Origin: Nonomuraea gerenzanensis
Lineage (GTDB): Bacteria; Actinomycetota; Actinomycetes; Streptosporangiales; Streptosporangiaceae
Assembly: GCF_020215645.1 (NCBI RefSeq)
Contig: NZ_CP084058.1
Coordinates: 2,914,001 to 2,978,000, forward strand
Direction: 5' to 3'
DNA: 64,000 bases
A program made the translations under genes and the position numbers. The notes under the pieces were generated by a model. It did not search any database and was not told the origin of the DNA. It saw nothing but the letters and a program-made list of their open reading frames with translations. Below, piece by piece: positions 1-8,685 of this stretch (its first letter is position 1; every line of letters starts with the position of its first letter).

Positions 1-2
1 CG

Positions 3-2252
3 CAGTCGCAGGAGCACTGGGAGGCGATCGAGGCGCTCGGGGTCGAGCGCGGGCTGCTGGTGGTGACCCGGTGCGACCTGATGGATCCGACACTGGCGGT
101 GGAGGAGGCCAGGGAACGGGTGCCGTGGCCGGTCGTCGCGGTGAGCGGGAGCACGGGGGCAGGGCTGGAGGAGTTGCGGCTGGCGCTCGACGGGCTGGTT
201 TCGGTGTTGCCCGCGCCCGACGTCCGGGCTCCGGTGCGGTTGTGGATCGATCGGGCCTTCACCGTCAAGGGCGCAGGGACCGTGGTCACCGGGACGCTGG
301 CCGCTGGGCGGCTGCGGGTGGGTGACGTGCTCACGCTGGAGGGGGAGCGGGTGCGGGTGAAGGGGCTGCAGGTGACGGGGGAGGGGGTGGAGTCGGTACG
401 GGCGGCGGCCCGGGTGGCGGTCAACCTGCGCGGGGTGGAGCTGGAGAGGGTGTCACGGGGGAAGGCGTTGCTGGCGCCCGGTGGCTGGGTGGAGACGTCC
501 GTGGTGGATGTCCGGCTGGATCAGGGGCCGGGGGAGCCGCCGCGTAAGGCTGTGCTGCACATCGGGGCGGCCTCGGTGCCGGTCCGGGTACGTCCCTTCT
601 GGCCCGCCGGTGGTGGTACCGCGGGCTCGGGTGCTGGTGCGGGCATGGGCGCGGGCACAGGCGCGGGCACAGGCGCGGGTGCGGCTCGGCTGGCCTTGGC
701 GCTGCCGCTGCCGCTGCGGGTCGGTGATCGGGCGTTGTTGCGCTGCTCGGGGCGGCCCATCGCCGGTGTGCTGGTGCTCGATGTGCTGCCGCCGTCGCTG
801 CGCGGTCGTGGCGCGGGCGGCAGGCGGGCCGCGGAGCTGGCGCCGTTCGTGCTCACGGACCGTGGGACGTCCAGGGTGCCGGATGCGGTGACCGTGCTGG
901 GCTGGCGGGGGGTGGCGCGGCGGGGAGAGCTGGTCGCCATGGGGCTGGATCCGCGCCCGCTGGACGTGCCCGGCGCGGGGGACTGGCTGGTGGACGCCGG
1001 GCGGTGGAAGGAGCTGGGCGAGCGGCTCGGAGCGATGGTGGCGAAGCAGCCGGGCATCCCCGTGGACGCCGCACGCACCGCGCTCGGGCTGCCCGCGCGC
1101 GAGCTGGTCGAGGCGCTGGTCCGAGCGCGACCGCCGTTGCGGGTCGGGGACGGGCGGATCGACGGGGAAGGAGTGCCGGACGCGGTGGCCGAGGCGGTGG
1201 GGCGGCTGCGGGCCGAGCTGGCCGCGGCACCGTACCTGGCGCCGGAGGCGGCGCGGCTGCTGGAGCTGGGCCTGACCCGGCACGTGGTGGCGCTGGCCGC
1301 GCGGGCCGGGCTGGTGCTGCGGCTGGCCGATGGGGTGGTGCTGCTTCCTGGGTCGGAGGTCGCGGCGGTGCGGATCCTCGCACGGTTGCCGCAGCCGTTC
1401 ACGGCGGGGGACGCGCGGGCCGCGCTCGGTACCAACCGGCGGGTCGTGATCCCGCTGCTGGAGCACCTCGACCGGCTCCGTCTCACCCGCCGCCTCGACG
1501 ACCGGCTGCGGGTGGTCACCGGCCAGGAAACCGGGGGGACGGGTGAGGAGGGGGGGCGGAGCATGAGCGGCGCGACCGAAGGTGACGTGGGCCGGGAAGG
1601 CGTGGCCGGGCAGGCGGATGGGGTCACGGTGGATGGGGTCACGGTGGATGGGGTCACGGCGGAGAGGCGGGTCAGGGTGGGGATCGTGCTGCCCCGGCCG
1701 TCGGGCGATCCGGGGGCGTGGCTGACCGACGCGGTGGCGTTCGAGGCGGCGGGGGCCGACGCGCTGTGGGTCGAGCACGGTGCCGCGCCCGAGCTGGACC
1801 CGCTCACCCTGACCGCCGCCCTGGCCGCCGTCACGTACCGGTCGTCGCTGGTCGTGGCCGCCGTTCCGGATCCTGGACGGTCGCACGCGCTCGCCACGGT
1901 GGAGCGGCTGAGCCGCGGCCGGCTCGTCCTCATCGGCGACGCCGGCGAGGGGACTACGGGGCGGACCATCGTCCGGCTGGAGGACGGCGGCTATCAGGAG
2001 CTGCTGGTGGAGCGCGAGGGCGGGGGCGAGGGCGGGGGCGAGGGCGGGGGCGGGGGCGGGGGCGAGGTGGTGGGGCGGTGGGTGCCGGTGGCGGTGCCGG
2101 CGGGCAGGGCCGCATGGCGGGAGGTGATGGGGGCCGCGCAGGAGCGCGGCGACGCCGGCGTGCTGGTGTCCGCCGACCCCCGCCTGCTGGACCTCCTGCG
2201 CAACCCGGAGGACCCCGGCGGCCGTCACGACCTCCAGCTGGCCCAGGGGTAG
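3..2252 (+). CDS. selB: Selenocysteine-specific elongation factor SelB, 5' truncated, with luciferase-like C-terminal extension
   Basis: The reading frame is open from position 3, so the start lies outside the window; 749 residues are visible. SelB is the GTPase that carries Sec-tRNA to UGA codons marked by a SECIS hairpin. Visible parts are the end of the GTP-binding domain (VVTRCDL, about residues 20-26), an EF-Tu-like domain 2 (WIDRAFTVKGAGTVVTGTL), domain 3 interrupted by a Gly/Ala/Thr repeat, and C-terminal winged helices ending near residue 505 with the family-typical VIPLLEHLDRLRLTRRLDDR. After a linker with three DGVTV/DGVTA units, residues about 556-749 resemble the N-terminal part of luciferase-like flavin monooxygenases (AFEAAGADALWVEHG, LSRGRLVL). 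No stop separates the two parts. The Sec-containing formate dehydrogenase gene begins 70 bases downstream and is the obvious client. SelB identity is clear; the extension's function is unknown. Confidence 0.93.
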   Translation, partial: QSQEHWEAIEALGVERGLLVVTRCDLMDPTLAVEEARERVPWPVVAVSGSTGAGLEELRLALDGLVSVLPAPDVRAPVRLWIDRAFTVKGAGTVVTGTLAAGRLRVGDVLTLEGERVRVKGLQVTGEGVESVRAAARVAVNLRGVELERVSRGKALLAPGGWVETSVVDVRLDQGPGEPPRKAVLHIGAASVPVRVRPFWPAGGGTAGSGAGAGMGAGTGAGTGAGAARLALALPLPLRVGDRALLRCSGRPIAGVLVLDVLPPSLRGRGAGGRRAAELAPFVLTDRGTSRVPDAVTVLGWRGVARRGELVAMGLDPRPLDVPGAGDWLVDAGRWKELGERLGAMVAKQPGIPVDAARTALGLPARELVEALVRARPPLRVGDGRIDGEGVPDAVAEAVGRLRAELAAAPYLAPEAARLLELGLTRHVVALAARAGLVLRLADGVVLLPGSEVAAVRILARLPQPFTAGDARAALGTNRRVVIPLLEHLDRLRLTRRLDDRLRVVTGQETGGTGEEGGRSMSGATEGDVGREGVAGQADGVTVDGVTVDGVTAERRVRVGIVLPRPSGDPGAWLTDAVAFEAAGADALWVEHGAAPELDPLTLTAALAAVTYRSSLVVAAVPDPGRSHALATVERLSRGRLVLIGDAGEGTTGRTIVRLEDGGYQELLVEREGGGEGGGEGGGGGGGEVVGRWVPVAVPAGRAAWREVMGAAQERGDAGVLVSADPRLLDLLRNPEDPGGRHDLQLAQG
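1545..1565 (+). promoter_or_regulatory. Possible internal ribosome binding site and start for the luciferase-like part
   Basis: A purine run, GAGGAGGGGGGGCGGA, lies just before an in-frame ATG at 1563 (MSGAT), right where the SelB winged-helix homology ends. Initiation here would give a free 229-residue luciferase-like protein. The frame is continuous with selB, so the site could serve an alternative product or be the remnant start of a formerly separate gene. Use of this start is inference. Confidence 0.4.
1617..1661 (+). repeat. Three 15-base direct repeats inside selB
   Basis: Three consecutive units of GATGGGGTCACGGTG (the last ends GCG) encode DGVTV, DGVTV, DGVTA in the linker between the SelB and luciferase-like parts. 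The unit length keeps the frame. This looks like slipped-strand expansion in a disordered linker. Confidence 0.85.
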
Positions 2253-2321
2253 ACGAGCCCAGCCTCGGATCATACGGTGAGAAAACGGTACCCAGCGGCC
2301 CTCAGCTGAGGGGAGGCCGAG

Positions 2322-5300
2322 ATGGAGGTCAGCCGGCGGCGGTTCCTGAGCATCGGCCCGATGGGCGTGCTCGGCGGCTCGGCCCTCGGGTTCGACCTGA
2401 CCGAGTCGATCGCGATCAAGCAGCGCCTGCGCATCGAAGGGGCCACGCTGTCCCGCTCGCTCTGCCCGTACTGTGCGGTCGGCTGCGCGCTCATCGCCTA
2501 CACGAAGAAGGCCCCGAACGGCAGGACGGAGCTGCTGCAGATCGAGGGCGACCCCGACAGCCCGGTCAACGAGGGCACGCTGTGCCCCAAGGGCGCGACG
2601 TCGCTGCAACTGGCCGTCTCGGGCAGGCGGGTGCCGCACCCGCTCTACCGCGCGCCGGGCGCGGCCGAGTGGACGCAGGTCTCCTGGGAGTTCACGCTCG
2701 ACCGCCTGGCCAGGAACATCAAGGACTCGCGTGACGCCACGTTCGTCACGCAGGACGCCGAGGGCAACGTCGTCAACCGCTGCGAGGGCATCGCCTTCGC
2801 CGGCGGGGCGGCGTTCAGCTCGGAAGAGGGCTATCTCGCGACGAAGCTGATGAGGGGGTTGGGCCTGGTTCACCTCGAACAACAGGCCCGTGTTTGACAC
2901 GGTCCCACGGTGGTCAGTCTGGCTGCCACGTTCGGCCGAGGGGCCATGACCAACCATTGGCGTGACATCAGGCACGCCGACCTCATCCTGGTCAACGGGG
3001 CCAACCCGGCCGAGGCCCACCCGGTGGGCTTCCGCTGGCTCATGCGCGCCAAGCTCGACAGGGGCGCCAGGATCATCCACGCGGATCCGCGGTTCACCAG
3101 GACGTCTGCGGTGGCCGACACCTACGTGCGCATCCGCACCGGGACGGACGTCGCCTACTTCGGCGGTCTCATCAACCACGTGCTGAGCAACCGGCTCTAC
3201 CACGACGACTACGTACGCTGGGCGACCAACGCCGGCTTCGTGGTCAAGGAGGGGTACGCCTTCCAGGACGGCATGTTCAACGGCTTCGACCGCGAGCAGG
3301 GCGTCTACAACACCAAGCTCTGGGCGTACGAGACGGATGGGGACGGCCACGCCAGGATCGACCTCGACCACCCGCGCTCGGTGCTCAACCTGCTGGCCGC
3401 CCACTACCGCCGCTACGACCCCGACACGGTGTCCCGGATCACCGGAATCCCGCGCGAGCAGTTCGTCAAGGTGGCCCAGCAGGTCGGTGAGATGGGCCGG
3501 CCCGACAAGGTCATGACCATCGTGTACGCCGTCGGCCTGACCCACCACACCACCGGCGTGCAGCTCATCCGCTCGGGCGCCATCCTGCAACTGCTGCTCG
3601 GCAACATGGGCCGCCCCGGCGGGGGCATGAACGCCGAGCGCGGCCACGCCAACATCCAGGGCAACACCGACCACGCCATCTCCTGGGACATCCTGCCCGG
3701 CTACCTGCGCATCCCCGCCCCCGGGCAGAAGGGCATCGCCGCGTACCTGGACGAGAGCGCCAGCGTCAGGCAGCACCCGCGCGCGGTGAACTTCTTCGGC
3801 GAGAACTACCGCCGCTACCTGGTCAGCCTGCTCAAGACCTGGTACGGCGACGCCGCCACGAAGGACAACGAGTTCGCCTTCGACTACCTGCCCAAGCCGG
3901 CCGCCAACGCCTCCTGGATCTCCATCTTCGACCAGGCGCTGCGCGGCAGGATGCAGGGCGTCATGTTGTCCGGGATGACCGCGACCAGCATCGGCCCCGA
4001 CTCCAACCAGGTCATGCAGGCCCTGGCGAACCTCAAGTGGCTGTGCGTCATGGACCCGTTCAACACCACCAGCTCGGAGTTCTGGCGGGCGCCGGGCACG
4101 GACCCGGCGAAGGTGCAGACCGAGGTGTTCATGCTCCCGGCCACGCACTGGATCGAGAAGGACGGCTCGTTCACCAACAGCGGCCGGTGGGCGCAGTGGA
4201 AGGAGCAGGTGCTGCCGCCGGAGGGCGAGGCCAGGCACGACCACTGGATCCTGGCCGAGCTGTTCCTGCGGGTGCGCGAGCTGTACCAGACGCAGGGCGG
4301 CCGGTTCCCCGACCCGGTGCTGAAGCTGGCGATGCCGTACCGGAACCCCAGGAAACCCGAGCTGGACGAGATCGCGCAGGAGATCAACGGCCGGGACCTG
4401 CGGACCGGCAAGCGGCTGGCGACGTTCGTGGACCTGAAGGACGACGGCACCACCACCGCCGGCGACTGGATCTACACCGGCCACTACCCCGAGGAGGGCA
4501 ACCTGACCAAACGGCGCGACGGCGTCCAGAACCCCGCCAGGAACGACCCCAGCGGGATGGGCCTCTACCCGGGCTGGGCGTGGAGCTGGCCCGCGAACCG
4601 CCGCATCCTCTACAACCGCGCCTCCGCCGACGAGAACGGCCGCCCCTGGGACCCCGAACGGCCCGGCATCGCCTGGGTGGGCGGCAAGTGGGTGGGCGAC
4701 GTGCCCGACTACCCGCCGACGACGGGGCCGGGGCCCGACGCGCCGCTGCCGTTCATCATGACGGGGGAGGGCGTGGCCCGCCTGTTCAGCAACGCCGTCG
4801 CGGACGGGCCGTTCCCCGAGCACTACGAGCCGATCGAGTCGCCGGTCGCCAACCCGCTGCACCCGCAGCAGTCGGCCACGCCGGTGGCGTTCCTGTACGA
4901 CGAGCGCGCCGGGCGCGCGTCCCGCTTCGGCACCCCCGCCGACTATCCGTACGTGGCCACCTCCTACCGGCTGACCGAGCACGAGCACTACGTCACCCAG
5001 AACGTCGAGCACCTGGTCCAGCTCCAGCCGGAGGCGTTCGTGGAGGTGCCGGCGGGGCTGGCGCGGGAGAAGGGCATCGAGACGGGCGACCTGGTGCGGG
5101 TGTCGTCGCGGCGGGGCAAGCTGGAGGTGCGGGCCGTGGTGACCAAGCGGCTGGGGGCGTTGCAGGTGGACGGGCGGCAGGTGTATCAGATCGGGATCCC
5201 GATCCACTGGGGGTTCGTCGGGATCAACACCGGGCAGCACTGGCTGGCCAACGCCCTGACGCCGTTCGTGGGTGATGCCAGTGCGCGGACGCCGGAGTAC

Positions 5301-5333
5301 AAGGCGTTCCTGGTCGACATCGAGAAGATCTGA
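2322..5333 (+). CDS. fdnG: Formate dehydrogenase major subunit, selenocysteine-containing (read through UGA at 2895)
   Basis: Molybdopterin oxidoreductase that oxidises formate to CO2, expected outside the membrane with the Fe-S and NrfD subunits. The full frame is 1003 residues including Sec, close to E. coli FdnG (about 1015). A Tat motif (SRRRFLSIG) sits at the N-terminus, followed by the [4Fe-4S] ligands in LCPYCAVGC and LCPKG. The TGA at 2895-2897 is codon 192; the flanking residues (QQARV, then HGPTVVSLAATFGRGAMTNH) match the Sec site of FdnG/FdoG. The same frame continues to 5333, through molybdopterin-binding and C-terminal dinucleotide-binding domains. Start ATG 2322 has GGGGAGG upstream. 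A gene caller that stops at TGA would split it into a 191-residue piece and a piece starting near 2910. Confidence 0.95.
2895..2934 (+). promoter_or_regulatory. Selenocysteine UGA codon with candidate bacterial SECIS hairpin
   Basis: UGA at 2895-2897 is followed 12 bases later by GTGG (2910-2913), which pairs with CCAC (2926-2929) around a loop containing AGTCTGG. The position directly downstream of the codon and the G/U-rich apical loop resemble the fdnG/fdhF SECIS elements read by SelB. The hairpin was drawn by eye and its stability was not calculated. Confidence 0.75.
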
Positions 5334-6250
5334 TGTACGGGCGGGAGCGGGGGCGGGCCGTGGCGTTGCGGGAGCGGTATCCGCATGCTCGGGAGGTGCT
5401 GGGGCTCTATCTGGCGTTGGTGGACGTCTGGGAGGCGGCTGATTCCGGTGGGGAGGCGGGCCGGACGGATGGCGAGCTGCCTCCGGGGGACGGTGAGGTG
5501 TCCCCGGTGGCTGGCGCCTGGCTGGCGTGGGCTGCGGCGGAGGTGTTGCCGCAGGTGATGGCGGCGACGGTGGCCGCTGGGCCCCGCCCGCTCGCCGAGG
5601 CGGTCGCCGCAACCGGCCATCCCGCCGCTGCCGGTGTCGCCGGCGGCTCGGGTGCGGCTGCTGGGGCCGGTGCTGCTGCCGGCGCCGGCGTGGAGTTGCT
5701 GGCCGCGTGGGTGGCGGGCGAGGAGCTGACGCCGGTCGAGCGTTTCCTGGCCCGCGCCACGATGCGCGTGGTCCCACTCGGCCGTAGTAGCCCGGGGAAC
5801 GCGGCGGGGCGCTGCCCAGCGTGTGGCGGGCCGCCGCAGGTCAGCTACCGGGCCGAGAGCGAGGACCCGCTCGTCAGCGGACGACGCCTGCTCGCCTGCG
5901 CCGGCTGCCCGCACGAGTGGAGCTTCTCCGCCACCACCTGCCCGAACTGCGGCGAAACCGGCAAACGCACTGTCCACGCCGAGACCGGGCAGACCACGGC
6001 ACCTTCACCGCCGAAACCATCCAGGGCCGCAGCCCCGTCCGTGGGCCGCGGTGACCCCGCCCCCGAGGCGCTGTTCCCGCAGTTGCGGGCCGAGTCGTGC
6101 GAGAGCTGCCACCGCTACCTCATCGACGTCGACCTGACCCGCGACCCCCGGGCGGTGCCGAGGGTGGACGAGCTGACGGCGATCCCCCTCGACCTGCACC
6201 TGGCCGAGCAGGGCTACACCAAGATCACGCCCAACCTGATGGGGTTCTAG
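5333..6250 (+). CDS. fdhE: Formate dehydrogenase accessory protein FdhE
   Basis: FdhE-family protein of 305 residues, needed for maturation of membrane formate dehydrogenases and thought to bind iron through rubredoxin-like CxxC pairs. The pairs are visible: CPACGG, CAGCP, CPNCGE and CESCH in the C-terminal half, and the C-terminus (DELTAIPLDLHLAEQGYTKI) is typical of the family. The N-terminal half is Ala/Gly-rich and poorly conserved. The start ATG overlaps the fdnG stop (TGATG), so translation is probably coupled. It lies between the catalytic and Fe-S subunit genes, as expected for an assembly factor. Confidence 0.92.
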   Translation: MYGRERGRAVALRERYPHAREVLGLYLALVDVWEAADSGGEAGRTDGELPPGDGEVSPVAGAWLAWAAAEVLPQVMAATVAAGPRPLAEAVAATGHPAAAGVAGGSGAAAGAGAAAGAGVELLAAWVAGEELTPVERFLARATMRVVPLGRSSPGNAAGRCPACGGPPQVSYRAESEDPLVSGRRLLACAGCPHEWSFSATTCPNCGETGKRTVHAETGQTTAPSPPKPSRAAAPSVGRGDPAPEALFPQLRAESCESCHRYLIDVDLTRDPRAVPRVDELTAIPLDLHLAEQGYTKITPNLMGF

Positions 6251-6252
6251 AG

Positions 6253-7071
6253 ATGCCGCACATCACACCGGGCCAGGCGTACGGGTTCTTCACCGACACC
6301 AGCGTGTGCATCGGCTGCAAGGCCTGTGAGGTGGCCTGCAAGCAGTGGAACCAGCTGGAGGGCCACGCGCCGTCGTTCCTGGACGGCTTCGACAACACCG
6401 GCAGGCTCGACGCCGAGACCTGGCGGCACGTGCAGTTCCACGACAACGTCCCCGACGAGGCGGTCACCCCGGGCAACGGCACGGCGTGGCTGATGATGTC
6501 GGACGTCTGCAAGCACTGCAAGCAGGCGAGCTGCATGGAGGTCTGCCCGACGAACGCGATCGTCAGGACCGAGTTCGACAGCGTCTTCATCCAGCCCGAC
6601 GTCTGCAACGGCTGCCGCGACTGCATCGCCGCCTGCCCGTACGACGTGATCGGGGCCAGCGAGACGACCGGCATCGCGCAGAAGTGCACGCTGTGCTACG
6701 ACCGCCTCCAGAACGACCTGACCCCCGCCTGCGCCAAGGCCTGCCCCACCGAGTCGATCACATTCGGGCCGGTCGCGGAGCTGCGGCGGACGGCGGTCAC
6801 GCGGCTGGAGATCCTGCGCGGGCAGGGCGTCACGCAGGCCAGGCTGTACGGGCACGACGAGCAGGTGTACGGCGGGCTGAACGCGTTCTTCCTGCTGATG
6901 GACGAGCCGGAGAAGTACGGGCTGCCCGACGAGCGCAACGCCGTGCTGCCCAGCCGCAACAACGCGGGCGGCTACCTGACCGCCGCCGTCACGGCCGTGC
7001 TGGGCGTGCTCGGCGGCCTGATCGCGCTGCGCCGCCGCAAGGAGCAGGTCAAGGAGTCGGCCGATGGATGA
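6253..7071 (+). CDS. fdnH: Formate dehydrogenase iron-sulfur (beta) subunit
   Basis: Ferredoxin-like electron-transfer subunit of 272 residues passing electrons from the catalytic subunit to the membrane partner. Four cysteine groups for [4Fe-4S] clusters are visible: CIGCKACEVACKQW, CKHCKQASCMEVCP, CNGCRDCIAACPYDV and CTLCYDRL with CAKACP. A C-terminal membrane helix (about residues 238-258) followed by RRRKEQ anchors it, as in FdnH. Start ATG 6253 lies two bases after the fdhE stop; an in-frame longer start inside fdhE is unlikely because the family motif GFFTDTSVCIGCKACE begins close to this ATG. The stop overlaps the next gene. Confidence 0.94.
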   Translation: MPHITPGQAYGFFTDTSVCIGCKACEVACKQWNQLEGHAPSFLDGFDNTGRLDAETWRHVQFHDNVPDEAVTPGNGTAWLMMSDVCKHCKQASCMEVCPTNAIVRTEFDSVFIQPDVCNGCRDCIAACPYDVIGASETTGIAQKCTLCYDRLQNDLTPACAKACPTESITFGPVAELRRTAVTRLEILRGQGVTQARLYGHDEQVYGGLNAFFLLMDEPEKYGLPDERNAVLPSRNNAGGYLTAAVTAVLGVLGGLIALRRRKEQVKESADG

Positions 7072-7966
7072 GGTGCAGCACTTCGCCGGCCCGCCGGACT
7101 GGCTGTGGTACATCCTGTTCTACTTCTTCCTCGCGGGCCTGTCCGGCGGCTCGTACGTGCTGGCCACCCTGCTCAGGTTCCGTGCCGCGCCGGGCGACGA
7201 GCCGATGGCCAGGATCGGCTACTACCTCGCGTTCCCGCCGATGCTCGTCTCGCCGCTGCTGCTGGCGCTGGATCTCGGGCAGCCGCTGCGGTTCTGGCAC
7301 ATGCTGGTCAACACCACCCCCGGCCACTTGGGGCTGAACTTCAAGCACTGGTCGCCGATGTCGATCGGGTCGTGGGCGCTGGTCGTGTTCGGGGCGATCA
7401 CCACCGTGTCGTTCGCGGCGGCGCTGGTCCGGGACGGCAAGGTGCGGCTGCCACTCGTCGTGCGGCTGGACGGCCGGGTGTTCAACGTGGTCGGGTCGCT
7501 GTTCGGGCTGTTCGTCGCCGGGTACACGGGCGTGCTGCTGTCGGTGTCGAACCAGCCGGTGTGGAGCGACACGTTCGCGCTCGGCGGGCTCTTCCTGGCC
7601 TCCGGGCTGGCGGGGGCGGCCGCGCTGATGGTGCTGCTGGCCCGCTACCGGCCGGAGGCGCGGCCGAGCACGCCCATGCTGTCGGTCTCCGAGCGGCTGT
7701 ACTCGCTGCTGGAGCTGGCGCTGATCGTGGTGTTCGCGCTGACGCTGATCGCCGCGGGCACCCAGGAGATCGTCTTCGGGCTGCCGTGGCTGCTGCTGTG
7801 GGTGGTGGCGCTCGCCGGGCTGCTGCCCGGTCTGTACGGGCTGGCCACCGAGCGCCTGTCGGCCGGCACGGCGGTGGCGATGCGGTACTCGGTGGTGCTG
7901 CCGCTGCTGGTGCTGGCCGGGGTGCTCGCCCTGCGGGCGGCGATCATCTTCAGCGTGCAGGTGTGA
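7064..7966 (+). CDS. nrfD: NrfD/PsrC-type membrane subunit
   Basis: Polytopic membrane protein of 300 residues with about eight hydrophobic helices. NrfD/PsrC proteins are haem-free quinone-reactive anchors of molybdoenzymes. Family signs are the first helix with FYFFLAGLSGGSYVLA, then LALDLGQPLRFWHML and FKHWSPMSIGSW. It replaces the FdnI-type cytochrome b expected in E. coli, so electrons probably go to menaquinone through an NrfD-type anchor. The start overlaps the Fe-S subunit by eight bases. It ends the formate dehydrogenase operon; no strong hairpin terminator follows, only a short duplicated segment. Confidence 0.93.
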   Translation: MDEVQHFAGPPDWLWYILFYFFLAGLSGGSYVLATLLRFRAAPGDEPMARIGYYLAFPPMLVSPLLLALDLGQPLRFWHMLVNTTPGHLGLNFKHWSPMSIGSWALVVFGAITTVSFAAALVRDGKVRLPLVVRLDGRVFNVVGSLFGLFVAGYTGVLLSVSNQPVWSDTFALGGLFLASGLAGAAALMVLLARYRPEARPSTPMLSVSERLYSLLELALIVVFALTLIAAGTQEIVFGLPWLLLWVVALAGLLPGLYGLATERLSAGTAVAMRYSVVLPLLVLAGVLALRAAIIFSVQV

Positions 7967-7991
7967 TCAGCGGGCGCGACGAGGCCGGCGG

Positions 7992-8048
7992 GCGGAGGCG
8001 ATCAGGGCTCGACGAAGCCAGGATGCGGAGGCGATCAGGGCTCGACGA
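7992..8048. repeat. 24-base direct repeat covering the 3' end of the response regulator gene
   Basis: GCGGAGGCGATCAGGGCTCG followed by ACGA occurs at 7992-8015 and again at 8025-8048, a 33-base period. The second copy contains the stop codon of the response regulator; the first is an outside duplicate of that gene end. It is probably a small tandem duplication in the convergent gap. Confidence 0.85.
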
Positions 8049-8685
8049 GGCCGGCGCGGATGGCGTACCTGGTCAGCTCCAGGCGGTCGCGCATGCCGAG
8101 CTTCTGCAGGATGTTGGCCCGGTGGCGATCGACGGTCTTGACGCTGATGACGAGCGTCTCGGCGATCTCCTTGGCCGAGTTGCCCTCGGCGATCAGCTTG
8201 ACGATCTCCTCCTCGCGCGGCGTCAGTATGCTCTCCGGCATGCGCTCGCCCTCCCGGTCCCGCTGCAGGTAGTCGCGGATGAGCGCGGTGACCGCGCCGG
8301 GGTAGAGGAACGGCTCGCCGCGCATGGTGGCCCGGCACGCCTCCAGCAGGTCCTGGTCGGCGACGGACTTGAGCACGTAGCCGGACGCGCCGACCTTGAG
8401 TGACTCGAAGAAGTACTGCTCGTTGTCGTACATCGACAGGATCAGGATGCGGATGCCCGGCGCCCGCCTGGAGATCTCCCTGGCCGCCTGGAGGCCGGTC
8501 ATGCGGGGCATCGCGATGTCGAGGATGGCCAGGTCCACGTCGTCCTCGCAGGCCGCGGCCACGGCCTGCGCGCCGTCGGCTGCCTCGGCGACCACCTGGA
8601 GGTCGGGCTCGGCGTCGAGGATCAGCCGCAGGCCCTGGCGGACCAGCGCGTGGTCGTCGGCCAGCAGGATCCGGGTCTTGTTCAC
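8035..8685 (-). CDS. NarL/LuxR-family response regulator
   Basis: Protein of 216 residues with an N-terminal receiver domain and a C-terminal LuxR/NarL helix-turn-helix. Visible receiver residues are the acidic pair in LLADDHA, the phospho-acceptor Asp in LAILDIAMP and the Lys in GYVLKS; the DNA-binding part has LTPREEEIVKLIAEGNSAKEIA and VKTVDRHRANI. The GTG start at 8685 overlaps the stop of the kinase gene (GTGA), so the pair is translationally coupled. It is convergent to the formate dehydrogenase operon, so control of respiratory genes is plausible but is inference from position. Confidence 0.95.
   Translation of the reverse strand: MNKTRILLADDHALVRQGLRLILDAEPDLQVVAEAADGAQAVAAACEDDVDLAILDIAMPRMTGLQAAREISRRAPGIRILILSMYDNEQYFFESLKVGASGYVLKSVADQDLLEACRATMRGEPFLYPGAVTALIRDYLQRDREGERMPESILTPREEEIVKLIAEGNSAKEIAETLVISVKTVDRHRANILQKLGMRDRLELTRYAIRAGLVEP

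Noticed and set aside
2322..2897. Treating the formate dehydrogenase start as a short gene or a nonsense-mutated pseudogene
   Set aside because: The TGA lies exactly at the known Sec position, the frame continues with conserved residues, and selB is adjacent.
453..5777. Very long open frame on the minus strand across selB and fdnG
   Set aside because: It is Pro/Arg/His-rich, lacks domains and mirrors high-GC codon use of the real genes on the plus strand; the plus-strand products match known families end to end.
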